Shown here piece after piece: positions 12,640 to 25,904 of a stretch of DNA of 64,000 bases. Numbering within the stretch: the stretch's first letter is position 1; every line of letters begins with the position of its first letter. Origin of the DNA: Aphis gossypii (taxonomy: Eukaryota > Arthropoda > Insecta > Hemiptera > Aphididae); NCBI RefSeq assembly GCF_020184175.1, contig NC_065530.1, positions 29,117,260-29,181,259 on the forward strand, in the 5' to 3' direction. Under the pieces are notes generated by a model. It saw nothing but the letters and a program-made list of their open reading frames with translations, did no database searches and had not been told where the DNA came from. A program made the translations under genes and the position numbers.

Positions 12640-14270
12640 TATATTTTCAACTTTTAGGTGACATGTTACAAAAATTTTGTTACCTATATATTATATAATA
12701 ATTAAATACAAATTCAGGATTAAAAAATGCATAGTACAAACTTCGATTAATGGAAATTAATATTTTCAGTGTATAAAACAATATAACTTTAGCAGTAACA
12801 TGATGACTGTTTCAATTATTAAAGATGATATAATATCAATATATTATGTATATCGTAAAAAATTATTTTTTTTTTAAATTACTTTTAATTCTGTTGTATT
12901 GTATGCATCTAGACCTGAATTTTAATTTACATAAACTTAATGCTTAGGTATTGAATATTCCATAAAAATGTGGTACCTACCTAATTAGTTTCGCATCATC
13001 GTCAATAGTATCGAAGTGTGTATTATTTTTACTTCTTTTGTTAGGCCTCTATTTTATACCTATTGCAATCATCTGGAATTCAAAATTTAAAACCCTATTT
13101 GTCTTATTAGATTTAAATTTAAGATTAAAATTCCTTCAATATCATAATAACATCAATTGAATGTAGTTGGTACCAATTATACTCATTTGGTAGGTCAAAA
13201 GTAAAATACTTCAAATACTTTTCAAAGAAATCGAGAAAAACAAAAATAATTGAAAACCTAAATAACCTAACATTTTGCGAAATAGATTTTCGACAAAATG
13301 TTTTATATATTTTGTAAACCATTAATAAATAAAGTACCTATAGATTTACATTTTCAATAAAAAAAAAAAAAAAATTGAAATTTTCTAAAAGCGATAAAAT
13401 TTTTAAAATATTTTGGCTCAATTTGTATTATTTATAGATATTTTAAACTAATTATTTTTTTAAAACTTTTTTTCGATTCAAATTTAATGTAATTTTTAAA
13501 AAAATAATATGAAATTTCTAATATTATTATTATAATAATTAAAAAATATCGAAAATAGTCAAGATTTATGTATAAATAGTAAATATATATATATGTATAC
13601 GTACTTTGACGATATTGTATATAATGTAATGTATATACATTTTTATTTTTATTTTTTAAATTTATCAATCTATACATTCTTAATACAATAATTCGATATT
13701 ATAGATTACTTTAATTGATAGGCATGTGGTGCTAGAGTGATGAAACTTCGGAAGTAAGTTAGATTATATATATTTAAATGAAAAATAATTATTTTAGGTA
13801 TTTTTTATAATTCCAAATATATTTTTCATAAGAACTTGAAATCATTCTTACCATTATGTTTCAAAATATTTATATTACCTACTATTAAGAGTATAAAAGT
13901 TATACGTTAATAAAAACAAGTAGATAGTATCAAATGAAATATACAATACGTATAAGTATTCATTATAAGACCATTGTATGCAATGTAAAAATGGTAATCC
14001 AACAATAAATACAAGTTTAAAATTAAGTGTTAATATTTATTTAAGGTTAGTTTTTCATTATTTTTTTGATCAAGACTCGAAAAAAAGCATTTCGAGAAAC
14101 AATACAGTCAGTCATAGGAATGACAACAATCAAATAAATTATTAATTGAGGGAGAGTGTTGAAATGTACAATTTATATTAGTATTCTTAGATTGTAAACC
14201 AATGTTTAGATATATAAATAATGTGTTTCACTATTGACTTTCCACATATACTTAATATTAGTTATTAAAA
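12640..14270. other. AT-rich DNA, no gene seen
   Basis: Low-complexity AT sequence with long poly-A/poly-T tracts (for example near 12860 and 13360). A minus frame at 13432-13677 is almost wholly Ile/Tyr/Asn/Lys, as expected of AT noise. Confidence 0.6.
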
Positions 14271-14275
14271 CATAA

Positions 14276-14434
14276 CTTTTTTATTGCTATACAGATGCAG
14301 ATATGAGTACCTCTATGACGTCAATATGGCATATAAACAGGGCCTTTCGATGTACGCAAAGACACTCGATCACAAGATGTCATACTGTATTACTGTGTAT
14401 AAAGCAACTGATATATAGTTCAGTTTATGTATAA
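14276..14434 (+). CDS. Coding-like fragment after a good acceptor
   Basis: A pyrimidine-rich tract ending gctatacag (cut after 14294) precedes ATGCAG. The frame that is stop-free from 14276 to TAA at 14432-14434 (52 codons) includes an ATG at 14302. It contains STSMTSIWHINRAF followed by RCTQRHSITRCH, richer in Arg, Thr and Cys than AT noise. A perfect TGACGTCA palindrome sits inside at 14316-14323. No family is recognised. It could be a terminal exon, a remnant, or a conserved noncoding element. Confidence 0.18.
   Translation, partial: LFYCYTDADMSTSMTSIWHINRAFRCTQRHSITRCHTVLLCIKQLIYSSVYV
14316..14323. promoter_or_regulatory. TGACGTCA (CRE-type palindrome)
   Basis: Perfect 8-bp cAMP-response-element palindrome, the classic CREB/ATF site. 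A single copy in 64 kb is not strong evidence of function, but it lies in a locally GC-richer block. Confidence 0.2.
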
Positions 14435-14439
14435 TATAG

Positions 14440-16640
14440 TGATATTACATAATATTTACAAAATCATTATCGTATAAATCTACTTCAAAGTATTAAATAC
14501 CTACCTAAATCCTAAATTTATTTTAAAGCTTACATTTAAAAAAAAAAAAACAGTATTACTTATCGAAAAATAAATTACTTAAAACAATATAAAATAAAAT
14601 ATTTTTAGAAATATATGACAGAACATCTCCTTACATAATCGTGTTTCATATGCAATGATTTATGATTGAATCTATATTCAACAACACGTTGAATAACACA
14701 TTCATATTTCAATTGTATTACATTGATCTACTCAATAATTAGGTATATTCCACACTATCTACACATAAAATCAACTTCTTTGGCTTATTTTATTAAAAAT
14801 TAAACAAAAAAAAAGATAATAACAATATACTTCCAAAATTTGTTTATTACATAATTTAATGTTTAAGAAATTTACGCAATTCTCGTTTCTGTACTTATAC
14901 AACTCAAATAAGTTACTCTAATACTAAATCTTAATGTTATATATTTTATGTTAGTAAATTAAAATTAATTCTTAAGAAATAAAAACAAAATGTGATATAG
15001 TAAAAACTTTTTAACGATGTATGATAAAAACTAAGGTTTTAATATTTAAAGGACTGCATGATATTGTTTTGCCAACGTTACATTAATGTCTTAAATTATC
15101 AATAAATATCATATAAACAAAGAACTATTCAAAGTTATTTCTGGGTTTAAAATAAAAAAGAAGGTGGTTCACAAAAACTTTTAAGTTATAATAAATTCTA
15201 TGACAAAGTAAGGAAAATAATAGGATTATGCAGATGTCAATACTTTTTCAGACTATGTATAAATAATGATACAATTATAAGTGCATAATATATTAATAAT
15301 AACGTATGGGGAAATAATTCACTTTCGCAATAAATAGGTACTTATAAGACAATTCAAGTATGAAAATAATCAATATTCAACATTTATTTTTTCTCAAAAT
15401 TCTTATATTATACCACCTATTATGTATTTGTACAATTAGAACAATAAACTTAAATGATAAATAAGATAAAATAGTGACGGAAAAGACAAAAATAAGAAGC
15501 ATTCTAGTGGAGGTACTTCAACTGTACATTCAAGATTAAATTTAAAATGATACGTTTAGTTTATTTCCCCTGATTTTTCACAAAACATAATATTTACAAC
15601 TTTTGAGAAATATATTCAGTGACTCATTCAAACTGTTATAACATTTGAAGTACATATTATAGTATCTTCGTACGTAGAATGTAGTTATTGTTTGATATCG
15701 TATGTATGTTTATTGTTTATATTTATTAGTCGATAGATATAACAGATTACACAACAACACATATAAAACAATAAGAATATATGATAAAGCTAACCACACC
15801 TTTTGATGTTTCAAATAATTTTATATTTATTTTGATTAGAAATAAATGTGTTTTATGTTTCAGGACATGGTATAATGATTATAGTTGTATCGATGTAACG
15901 ACTCCATTAAATTACGAATTTTAACATTTTTATAAGTTTATAGCTGCAATATTTTTTTTATTTTTTTATTTTTTTTTATAGTGTCTTGCATAATTTATGA
16001 TGTAAACAAAATATATTTGTTTATTTAAAAAAAAAAAAGAAACGAAAAGTTCAATCCATTTTGGTGATACTAAACACGCATATTTCGAGCTATTATTCAA
16101 TAATAAAAATAATATAGTAAAAGTACATCATCTTGAAACTTCAAATAATAATATATCTTTTTATATTTAATGGAATTAGGACTTTTAGGAATTTAAAACT
16201 TCAAACTGTGAGGTTATTCAATAAGTGTAATAGTATTTTGTACTACTGATATATTTTTTTCAAACAAGAATATTTGTAAAATATACTTACTTATACCTAT
16301 ATACCAAATTATGACTGCGTATAGATGAAATTTTTGTATATAAATAACAATATAGGTATAGGCATATACAGAAATAAAAATAAAAAGTGAATTTTCAAAT
16401 TAAATATTCTCTACGCTAATAAAATATAGAAATATGATTAAATGTATATCTATCTAACAAAATAAAAAAAAAAAAAAAAAAAAATGAAGATTTTATTTAT
16501 ATGACGTAATATATTGAGTATAATATTAATATACAATATTTAACATGATGTATATCAAAGATGATGGTAGCCATTATGGCTGACTTTAATATTATAGAAA
16601 TACGTATATATTATGGTATACAACTTTTATATCTATGGCT
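14440..16640. other. AT-rich DNA with a 21-base poly-A run
   Basis: No frame of interest. A run of 21 A residues lies at 16464-16484 and poly-T tracts lie near 15950-15980. Confidence 0.6.
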
Positions 16641-16659
16641 ACAACTATGAGTGATTGAC

Positions 16660-16790
16660 TGGGGTAAAAATATTAATCGTATTGAACACGAAACTAGATT
16701 TTTGGCGGACGTCGTGCATCAATGCAATAATGGTAAAGCATGCTGAAAACTATACTTTGTTTTTAATGTTTTTATGATTTCGTAATTGTT
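16660..16790 (+). pseudogene. Weak coding-like fragment
   Basis: After a TGA near 16664 the plus strand is open for about 40 codons (LTGVKILIVLN, then TKLDFWRTSCINAIM). A donor-like ATAATG|GTAAAG occurs near 16731. The patch is slightly GC-richer than its flanks. No family recognised. Confidence 0.1.
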
Positions 16791-17534
16791 TCAAAACAGT
16801 AGATGTATATGTATATGTAATGCCTATGACGTATTTCCGTGGCAAAATTTTACATTTAATAATATTAAACAACACTTTTTTTGGATAAAATCTAAATAGT
16901 TTATTTATTTCCCGATTGGCCCCCTAAAATTATAAAAATCAATACCTATAATACCTACTCGTTCAATCGATCGCGTCGGGAAACGTTTTAAATACATTGA
17001 CGTGTTTCGTTTTACTATTCACATTAGACATTTTATAAGCTTAGGACCAATAGGAGCTAACTAGGTTTTTTTTTAAATAAACATTTTTGGTATAAAACGA
17101 TTGTGTTATCAATGCTATATAATATTCAAAGCACACAATCAACTATATTCAGGTGCATTATTCAAAGAATTATCAAGAATAAAAAAAAGGTTGTAAATCA
17201 ATAAAATTCACAAGTTGTTACTTAATAGTAAAATAAATAAAAACTTTCGACTCTTAACTATAGTATTTTTGTTTTAAAATGTATTATGAATAATATGTGT
17301 ACCCTATAGCAAAACACAAATAATACGTGATAACCGATAACTAATAACTAATAAGTATTAGATAAATATAATAAACACTTCAGTAAATTGCTTGATGGAG
17401 AGGACACCCGTATTGTCACATCATATTTATTTTTATTTAAATCATTTTAAATTTTAATATAATGCTATTTTCAAGTCGTTAAGTTTTCTCTACGAATTTA
17501 ATAATAAGTAAATATGTTTTTATATTAACCATAA

Positions 17535-17782
17535 ATAAGCTATAGTACGAATCCGATTCATGCATTTACCATGTTATATGTTATGCGTGTATTAGACAGG
17601 GGCAACGCATATATGGATAAGACATCCTTATTATTAGCAAGTAGTCATTAACCAAATAAACCACAATATACAACATATATAATTCGAATCTCCTCTGAAA
17701 TCACACGTACAAACGTATACTCATATTAAACAACTTAGATAAAGCACTCAACGTAGAGAACAGAATCAAAACAATTTCCTAA
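17535..17782 (+). pseudogene. Coding-like remnant in two pieces
   Basis: The first piece is stop-free from 17535 to TAA at 17649-17651 (38 codons, containing MRVLDRGNAYMDKTSLL, ATG at 17584). The second runs from 17699 to TAA at 17780-17782 (27 codons, ILILNNLDKALNVENRIK). The residues look like helical protein segments. They are in different frames, as expected of a decayed gene or mobile element. No family recognised. Confidence 0.2.
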
Positions 17783-17789
17783 CTAAGAT

Positions 17790-18800
17790 TGTTTGAATAT
17801 TAAATACCAAATATTTTGATTTTTGTAATCAATAAATGCATTAAATCGTAGCACGTAAAATTAATAATTATAAGGGAAATCTTTATTGAAGCTACTGTTA
17901 ATATTTATTAAAAAACAGTTTCAAAATATTAGCAATAAAATAAAAGTTCTAAGGAACTTCTTAAAATTAGTAATAATATTTGAATAAAATAAATTGTGCA
18001 GACGGTTTTAATTTAAATTAAGACGTGGTAATAATTCGTTATTGTTCTCACATTGACGATACTATGTCTGATTTTTTTCTTTGTGTTCTTTTGACCGCTG
18101 TCAAGTATAATGATTAATGGTCTAGTGTTGTATTATTGCTCGTTAATATTTTTGTATTGGCTCGTGAAAAAATCAATTTAAATTAATTAACTGTCCTTGT
18201 TATTGTTTATTGAGCTGCGTGTTGTTGCATTTTATAAGAATAACTATCAACACTTGTTTTATATTTGGATTTTATATTTAAGTATGAAAAGCTTTTTGCT
18301 CGTTGTGAATAAGAGATAATTTTGAAAAAATAGATTTTAAACAATTAATGTAAAAAATAACAAAAAAATAATAAAAGGAGTATAATATCCCGTTTTTTGA
18401 ATAAATTTATAAAATCCAAAAATAATTATATAATAATTTATCATTTTACATTTAATGACATCTAACCAAATAGCTCAGTATGTACACTTTAAAAAAAAAA
18501 AAAATGATTAACAAAAAAATTTGAAAAACATAATAGTTGATTAACGTTTTATACGATTTTTAAAAGGGAATTTTTAGGAATAATAAAATTTAATGAAATA
18601 AAAACGGTAATTTAAACTTATTCATGATAAATTTGAATGTAGATTTCTAAATATTAAAATCCAAAATTATTCAGCTTATTAATTTGAATATAAAAATAAT
18701 AATGGTAAGAATATTATTTTAGTTACTTAAACACTCCTATTAACAATATAAACTTAAGATCTTTAAGTAATGATGAGTTGTTGTCGAGAAATTTCAACAT
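17790..18800. other. AT-rich DNA, no gene seen
   Basis: Low-complexity AT sequence with poly-A tracts (for example 18490-18505). No frame of interest. Confidence 0.6.
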
Positions 18801-18805
18801 ATAAC

Positions 18806-18880
18806 AAATTAACGTGGTCATTTAGACAAACGACAATATTGGGCAAGTCGCGTAATATTTTGAGTTATGCAATTTCGATG
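18806..18880. repeat. Left arm of an inverted repeat
   Basis: Reverse-complemented, this arm aligns by eye with 19566-19634 through shared blocks: ttgcataa.tcaaaat, then ttgtcgttt, then aaatgacc.cgtt and gttaatt. The match is imperfect, perhaps three quarters identical. The arms are about 690 bp apart. This suggests a degenerate foldback or MITE-like element, or two copies of one repeat in opposite orientation. Confidence 0.55.
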
Positions 18881-19565
18881 AAAAAAAAATTTAAATTAAA
18901 TCTTTAATTGCATGTTTTGAATTACTTAGCATATACTCTTAACATGTATCTTTTAGACTAATACTCGTGTGTCACTAATATCTTACACACCAACTTATGG
19001 TAAAAATTATAGCATATTCATATCGATCAATAGAATATTAGTTTTAGAAATCTTAATAAATAATTTTGATTTTTTCCGTGATTACTTGACCAGGTAAAAA
19101 GCATTGATTTAATATTTAAATTATATTAGCATATTATATTGTCAAGTATCATTTATTTTATTTGTAGAATTGTAAAAAAAAATATATAATTATTTATAAA
19201 AAAATAAGTTAAGTGTGAAAAATTATATAAAACATAATTTTCCATATTTATATATGATATATTATAGGTATATTTACGATCAATGAAATTTCAAGTTATA
19301 CGCAATAATTTGAAGCACTTTGTTAGTTGCAAAGTTACTTTTAACTTTATAACTATAATAATATACCTATTGTTATTATTTTTTTTTTCGAAAATGATAA
19401 TTGATATTAACCTTATATACAGAGTGAATCACATTTATATGACATATTCGAATGTAATTTTAATTTAAAATTGTCATATCTTTCTGAAAGACCAAATACA
19501 ATACATTATTTTCATTTTTATATTTTTGTTTTGCGTCAAAATTAACTGGCGCTTAAATGTAGTGG

Positions 19566-19634
19566 CGTCAAAATTGCATAAGTCAAAATGTCTCATGTGA
19601 TTGTCGTTTTTCCAAATGACCGTGTTCGTTAATT
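19566..19634. repeat. Right arm of an inverted repeat
   Basis: Partner of 18806-18880 in opposite orientation. Just before and inside it the 11-mer gcgtcaaaatt occurs twice as a direct repeat (19533-19543 and 19565-19575), so the unit has internal repetition. The DNA between the arms (18881-19565) is AT-rich with only short frames and no visible transposase. Confidence 0.55.
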
Positions 19635-19669
19635 GATAAGAGTCGAAATGACATACATTCGATAAATTA

Positions 19670-22600
19670 TATAATATTATAGATGTACACTATAAATTTA
19701 TCATAAAATACTAAAATTCATATTATTTATACATATTTACAAACCGATTTTAGTTTTAAAAGTAAAACTATATATTACATATTAACAATTTAATTGTGAT
19801 TTTTTTATTTATATTATTATTCCAATTTTTAATAATTAAAAACAATACATACTTAAATAATTTTTTTTTATTAACTTCAGAAACTATAATTATAAATTAC
19901 AATTATTTATCTTCAATTTAAAATATTTATTGAATACCTAATAACTTTATTCCAGAAAAACTCGAAAACCAAGAACGCTGATTCCTTACCATTGATGTAT
20001 AGATTATTATTATATGAATATTTTAAATTATTTTTAAGTTTGTTTTTGTCGGGCTACAATAATTCTAGAAATTCTGAAAACTACTATAAAACTATAGTTT
20101 TGAATTCACATAAACTATTCATATGCTTTACATAGTTTAACCTACTATCAGCACAAATACGCATGGATAAGAATGAAAATAATTATAGACCCAGAAAATC
20201 TAAGTTTAAGTGGTTTTCTTTGTAACTGAAAACCATATCTCTAAGGACATTTTGAATATTATTTTTCTTTTAAGACCTGCAGCTGGGTAGTCTCCAGGGA
20301 ATAAGTCTAACTTACCAGTAGCCTAATCTACCATCAGTGACCCTCATAAAATATACAAATATAAAATTTCAATAATTTCAAGTCATTATTTTTTTATTAA
20401 TATTGATATTATTGAAATACGTATACATACAATAACCGCCATTTATATTTAAAAACAAGTTCCCTAACCTGTACACTCATAACTTATACAAGAGTAAAAG
20501 CTTTATACAATTATGCATTGAGCGTTGTATTAGTCTTTCTTTGAAGAATCATTTAGATGGTACATGAAAGCAATAAATATTTGTTTTTTACCTGTTCCTA
20601 CATAGACTGCATTTTTCTAGAGTTATTTTAAGAAGAAAAAAATGTATTCATACATAAAATTGTATAAAGAAAGTTTAAATTTTCTAAATAAGTATTTATA
20701 ATATTGTACAGAATGATTTATCAAACATGATTATTTATTCGTTTAGTAACAAATTTATTCAAAATTTTATTTTTTGAATTTTTAAATGCACTTAAGGGCT
20801 ATATTTCAAAATATTTAGATTATTTATACCAATTAACTAATGTCCTTTGTCGATATTAACATTTTTCCCCCAACAAAAATTACTCTTTTTTCCTATAAAT
20901 TGTCTATCACATATTTTATTTTTTTATCTATACATTTCATGTATCTAAATCTATATTCAAAAATTCAGTAGACGGAATAAAAGTTATTTAATTTAAATGT
21001 TCATTGTTAATGTGTTAAGCATTGTTGTATAGGTAACAATAAACCCATAATAATAAGTTTGGTAGGTATGGAATTTATGATAATATTAGTATTTTAGTAA
21101 CTAATATTGATCTATCAACATTTTATGATTTGTAAAAATTCTTTATTTATTTAATTTTTTTTTAATAATTGCTTATAATTAGAATATCTCACTGAAAAAT
21201 CTGAAATAATTCTAAGGTTATTATAACCCTAACCCACATAACACAAATCTATATAAATTAAAATTTTTGTAGTTTTCACTTTATATATATTTTTTTTTCT
21301 AAAGCTTAGAAAGTATACTGATAAAATAAAAAATAAAACTATAAATTATAGTATGAAAAAAAATATATTTCATAAATTATAAAACGGCGCCTTAGATAGG
21401 CAAATCTGCTACACTTAGAACGTAGTTTCCTTTTTCAAGTACTAGGTACCTATTATAGTGGCTATAGATTATCTTAAAATTATCATAGTATATAAAATAA
21501 AATCAAGAATCCAAAATATTTTATGTTTAGAAGAAAAAATAACAATAATCGATGTACAACTCTGAATTCTTAATGAGAAGAATAACATTCAAAGTTCATA
21601 ATAATTCATTAATAATATTAAATTTAACTAAAATTAAACTAAGTTATACTTGGAAGTATTTATTATCACTTATGATGTAACATAATATAATTCATAAATT
21701 ATAACTTGTTAGTAATGAATTATGGTAGTGTCCAAAAATAATAAACAAGTAATCTATGTTGTATTGTTAATCAATAAAATTGTTTATTAAAATTACTCAC
21801 TTTTTGTACAAACACAAATTTATCTTATTTGTTCACCAATTTGATTCAATTATACAAAATTGATCCGATAGTACAATGATTAATAAAGTTATTTCTTTAG
21901 TAAATTCAACTTTCGAAGTTAAAATAAAATTAAAACTTAACATATAATCTTATTTATGATGTTCTAAAATATAATAATGTATTGTTTGATTATCGTCAGT
22001 TGAAATATTTTGTAGCAAGTGCGAACGTGTTTAACGTAGTAGAGTTTCTACGTTTCTACGTATTTTCTCAGACATTTCATTTGAATTTAAATAAGACATT
22101 TTATTTTTTAACATTAACAACCTAAGTGATTTTCCTCATTTTGTGTACATTTTAAACCTTTGTATACTTAATAGAGTATAAAGTATATTATATTTATTAT
22201 AAGTAATTATAAAACAATACATTTAAAAATAAATAAAAAATAAAATAATATAGTAAAACAAAACAAGTAGTTATAATTGTATCGTGTCAACATCATATTT
22301 AGTTGTAAAAGAATACCTAATTCGGTTTTTCATATAATGCTGATGTCAGAAAGATGAGTGGTGTACTTATCCTTATAATGAAGTGGAATAAATGGTTTTG
22401 CTATAGCAATTATTATAATATTTTAAACCATTGTTCAAAGAATTTATTAGAAACGAAATAAACTATAGTCTTACCATAATCACGTCGGCGTACAATCTTT
22501 TAAGATTATTTAACACACCACTCTTGCGTTATATTCACATATTATATTCATTTAAAAAAACGTCAAAATAGCGATTACTATATGAAGGTTTCTAACCATT
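19670..22600. other. AT-rich DNA with one repeat-like GC patch
   Basis: The stretch 20160-20340 is GC-richer, with a 20-codon ATG frame at about 20164 (MDKNENNYRPRK...) and a minus-strand donor (CTACTG|GTAAGTTAG) near 20315-20325. It reads like a mobile-element fragment but I cannot place it. The rest holds no frame of interest. Confidence 0.5.
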
Positions 22601-22613
22601 CATCATAATACGT

Positions 22614-22629
22614 TACAGGACAGGTAAGT
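22614..22629 (+). other. Strong splice-donor-like site
   Basis: ACAGGACAG|GTAAGTAG, cut after 22623, matches the 5' splice-site consensus at all of GTAAGT. No clear coding frame leads into it, so it may border a noncoding exon or be chance. Confidence 0.2.
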
Positions 22630-22979
22630 AGTTTTATATCCGTAATTCAAAGAGAACAATAATGCGTTATACTTATATAACACAAACATACTATAGTGCT
22701 AATATGAAGGCCGTGATAAAATATATTAATATAATTTATATACGTGCCTATAAAATAATAAAATAATTGTATTAAATACGTGTTCATCACGAATACACGT
22801 CAGGATGTGTAAATTAAATTTGTATTCAAACACTGTGCATCTTTTTCATTATTTTAATAATTAATTCTAGGAATGTGTTTGTAAGTCTCGATATTTTATG
22901 ATAAATGGTTATAAATTATCATATAAAAACGCTAAAGCAAGTGGCAGTAAAATGAAATGATTATTTAGTGCGTACGTAT

Positions 22980-23620
22980 TTACAGATCGTTTATCATCGG
23001 CGAAGATTGATTTCGGTTAGATTTCTACTTTGGGACGTTCAGATATACATACGGCTATTTCAAATAGACACGTATAATAAATTGATAAAAATAAAAAAAT
23101 AACCAACACAAATGTTTATTGCTTTGTTTTAGAGTCTGGTTACACTGACTTGTACTATTGCATGCAAAGATATATATTATATAATACTCTTGGAATCAGT
23201 TTACGTGTCACCGTATACAGCGTCATGTTGTATATCGCCATCACGTGCGACGATAATCATTGGAAAATGAAGTACTCCGGAAAAGGGCGTAAATAAAATA
23301 AAACCACAACATTGATTTCAATTTGGGTTGTGTAGTTTCATTTTGTTCGTCCTGCAATACTGTAGACACAATTTAAAGCCGGTCCATTTTGGTCACACAA
23401 CCCGTACATTTTTCCCCCTTGCCTAAGACTATCCAAATTCACTCGTATCGATCGTGCAGAAAGTCTGTCTGGCCTCTCTTGTGTTCACAGGAACCGTAAA
23501 CTGCTTGTGATGTAATTCATTTTACAAGTAGTGTTAAGGTTCATCAGTGTTACCCGGCATGAGCTTTCACCGTCTTGTGTGAAAAAGGATTTCCTGACTA
23601 TATGAGTTTTGTTCTATTGG
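22980..23620. other. GC/CpG-elevated block
   Basis: About 600 bp with visibly more G+C and CpG than its flanks. The minus strand is stop-free for 48 codons from 23484 to 23341 (RPDRLSARSIRVNLDSLRQ, then MYGLCDQNGPALNC), with further open runs in the same frame on either side separated by single stops. Short inverted words gggttgtgt (23324-23332) and cacacaacccg (23394-23404) flank part of it. It could be a degenerate mobile-element coding region or a conserved regulatory block. No family recognised. Confidence 0.3.
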
Positions 23621-23629
23621 ATAAATTTC

Positions 23630-24080
23630 CATTAACATTTTGGAAAGAACTAAGATAACATTACTTCTATTAAAGCTTATAATAAGATTGTTTTATATCT
23701 ACAATTAAATTCTTCTTCTCGGTCGTAATAATTAAATATTTTGTCCTTTGTTTTTGTTGCCTAAATATTAATTCGTCCATGTATTTATATTTTTAAATTA
23801 AAATTACTATAATTTATTTACAATAAACATACAAATATCTATAATTTATTATATAATCCGAAAATATTTAGTTCGAATTTAAAAACCAGTTATAATTTAG
23901 TCTATCGAATTGTATATGTAAAAAATAAGAAAATTCTATTTTATAGATACTAAACAATCTAAAATATATTTTAGATTTATTTTAAAGTATACAAATGTAA
24001 TGTTTTGTATCAAAAATATCTCTTTAATGCTTTAATCCTATAAATATATCGTCAAATTTAAATAAAAAGTAAAAAGAAAA
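23630..24080. other. AT-rich DNA, no gene seen
   Basis: Low-complexity AT sequence between the GC-elevated block and a coding-like remnant. Confidence 0.6.
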
Positions 24081-24085
24081 ATCCT

Positions 24086-24283
24086 TTAAGCCCCTGCAGT
24101 ATCTACCCTAGAGATGCCTTGTGCGAGATGCATTTTGAAACAAATACTAATGTTGTTTAAAAATAGATATACACGTCGTATTATATAATTGTTTAACTTC
24201 CGTGTATTCGATTTTGAATCTGGTCTCCTATGAATGAAAATATTATTGTAAGAATAAAAATTTCTAAAAATAATGTAAGTGTT
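24086..24283 (-). pseudogene. Coding-like remnant, minus strand
   Basis: The minus strand is stop-free for 65 codons from 24283 to TAA at 24088-24086. Residues are mixed and basic in the middle (RRPDSKSNTRKLNNYIIRR) and end KMHLAQGISRVDTAGA. The final third is GC-richer than its flanks. The end segment looks like a conserved repeat family piece rather than a host exon, but I cannot name it. Length alone is within chance. Confidence 0.22.
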
Positions 24284-24759
24284 CTAACTTAAAAAAAATA
24301 TATACATTTTCATACAATGTTTTCACTACTTAGTTTTTTTTATAAAATTTTAAAAAAAACATTAATATTCCTATTTTAAATCTTCAATCTGTAGTTAACA
24401 TTTTAGTTATTAAATAGCATCATTGTAATTTACAATTAAGACATTTTACATAGTTTTGTGTTAAAATTTCCATTATCAAATACAAATATTTTATTAATAA
24501 CAAAAACGTATTACCCAACATAATAATTTAGTTTAAAAAAAGTGCTCTATAAGTATCTATATATAGTATTATAGGTACTGAAAATAGTATGTGTATAGAT
24601 GTAGTGTTAAATTAAACTTAAAGTAGGTCTAATGATAAAATAAAAAAGGTAGGCAAGTAGATACCACTCTGTTGTACATTATGATGTATCAAGTAGGTCA
24701 TTTTTATGAGTTTATAAAATTCAAATTCAATGATATACGTATCATTGTATACGAAAAAC

Positions 24760-25855
24760 GATTCTGAGCGGAGACGGTCTGTCAACTTATTTTACTAAAC
24801 ATATTTATAGTATAAATAGATAATATTTTAAAATAAATTAAAAATGTCATAGTATACCTATATAAAAATGTATAATAGGTAATAAAATATACGTACCTAA
24901 TATTTAAGTTCTCATAAATAATATTTTTAAATTAAATAATTTTAATTTAAAATGTACATAAAAAATAATTATTTTCATATGATTTTCAAATTATATGGTT
25001 CCAATGTAAACTACTTATTAGAAATGTCGTGATACATTTTTCAACCTTAGTTATAAAAACAAAAGTTTTTATACATTTATAACTACACATTTTTAAATTG
25101 TTTTACTATTTCGGTGAATTTCATTGAAGTTCTAACTTTAAATGCATATAAAATGTAAATATTTTTTTATCAGTATTAATAAAAAAAAAGAAATTTTAAA
25201 CGTTTATAAATAGAATAAAAACAGTCAAAATTGTATCATATATTTAAACTGAAAATATAAACATTTTGTGAAAGTTTTAATTATCTACTAAGTATTTGTT
25301 TTTTTTCTGAAATACTACACAATATACACAATATCAAATATTGTTTGTAAGGAAATAATTATTTCACGGATGAAGATCTAATGTTATAAAAATTAGAACT
25401 TCAATTGCTCATAAAAAAATTGAAAAAGCTTTTTTTACATTGGTTGAAAAATTTATTAAGTACCTGGTGTTACGTTTTCAAAAATTACTACCCAGCAAAT
25501 AATTTTTTGTTGGCATTTCTTAAAAAAAACTTAAAAACATTGATAATATATCATGAATATAAATATCTCAATAACATTTGAAATTTTTGAAAATTCAATT
25601 TTAAATAAAAAATGATAATTAAAAAATTTGGTAAAATTTCAATTATCCATAATTATTCGTTTTTGAGACACACAAAAAAGTGCTGAGAATATTTTTTGTT
25701 AACCCCTATTTTACCAACTAGATTCAATTTGCTACTAGATTACCACTTCCATTTAAAAAAGCAAAACATTTTTACTACCCCAAAAGGTGACGACAGACAG
25801 AAAACTTAATATTTATTATTATGTAATCAATATATCCATCGCTCCGCTCAGAATC
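24760..25855. mobile_element. 1.1-kb element with 14-bp inverted ends
   Basis: The left end at 24760-24773 reads gattctgagcggag, and the right end at 25842-25855 is its exact reverse complement. The 1096-bp interior is AT-rich and noncoding, as in a non-autonomous DNA transposon. The next bases of the ends differ, so the inverted repeat is short or eroded. No convincing target-site duplication is visible. The end phrase is one I associate with a common aphid repeat. A one-mismatch copy of the right end occurs at 58764-58777. Confidence 0.6.
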
Positions 25856-25904
25856 TATAAATATTATGAAAAAGTATTGTAAAACTAAATATGATTAAAA
25901 AATT

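Noticed and set aside
13432..13677. 81-codon minus frame
   Set aside because: Composed almost entirely of Ile, Tyr, Asn, Lys and Phe, as expected from random AT-rich DNA.
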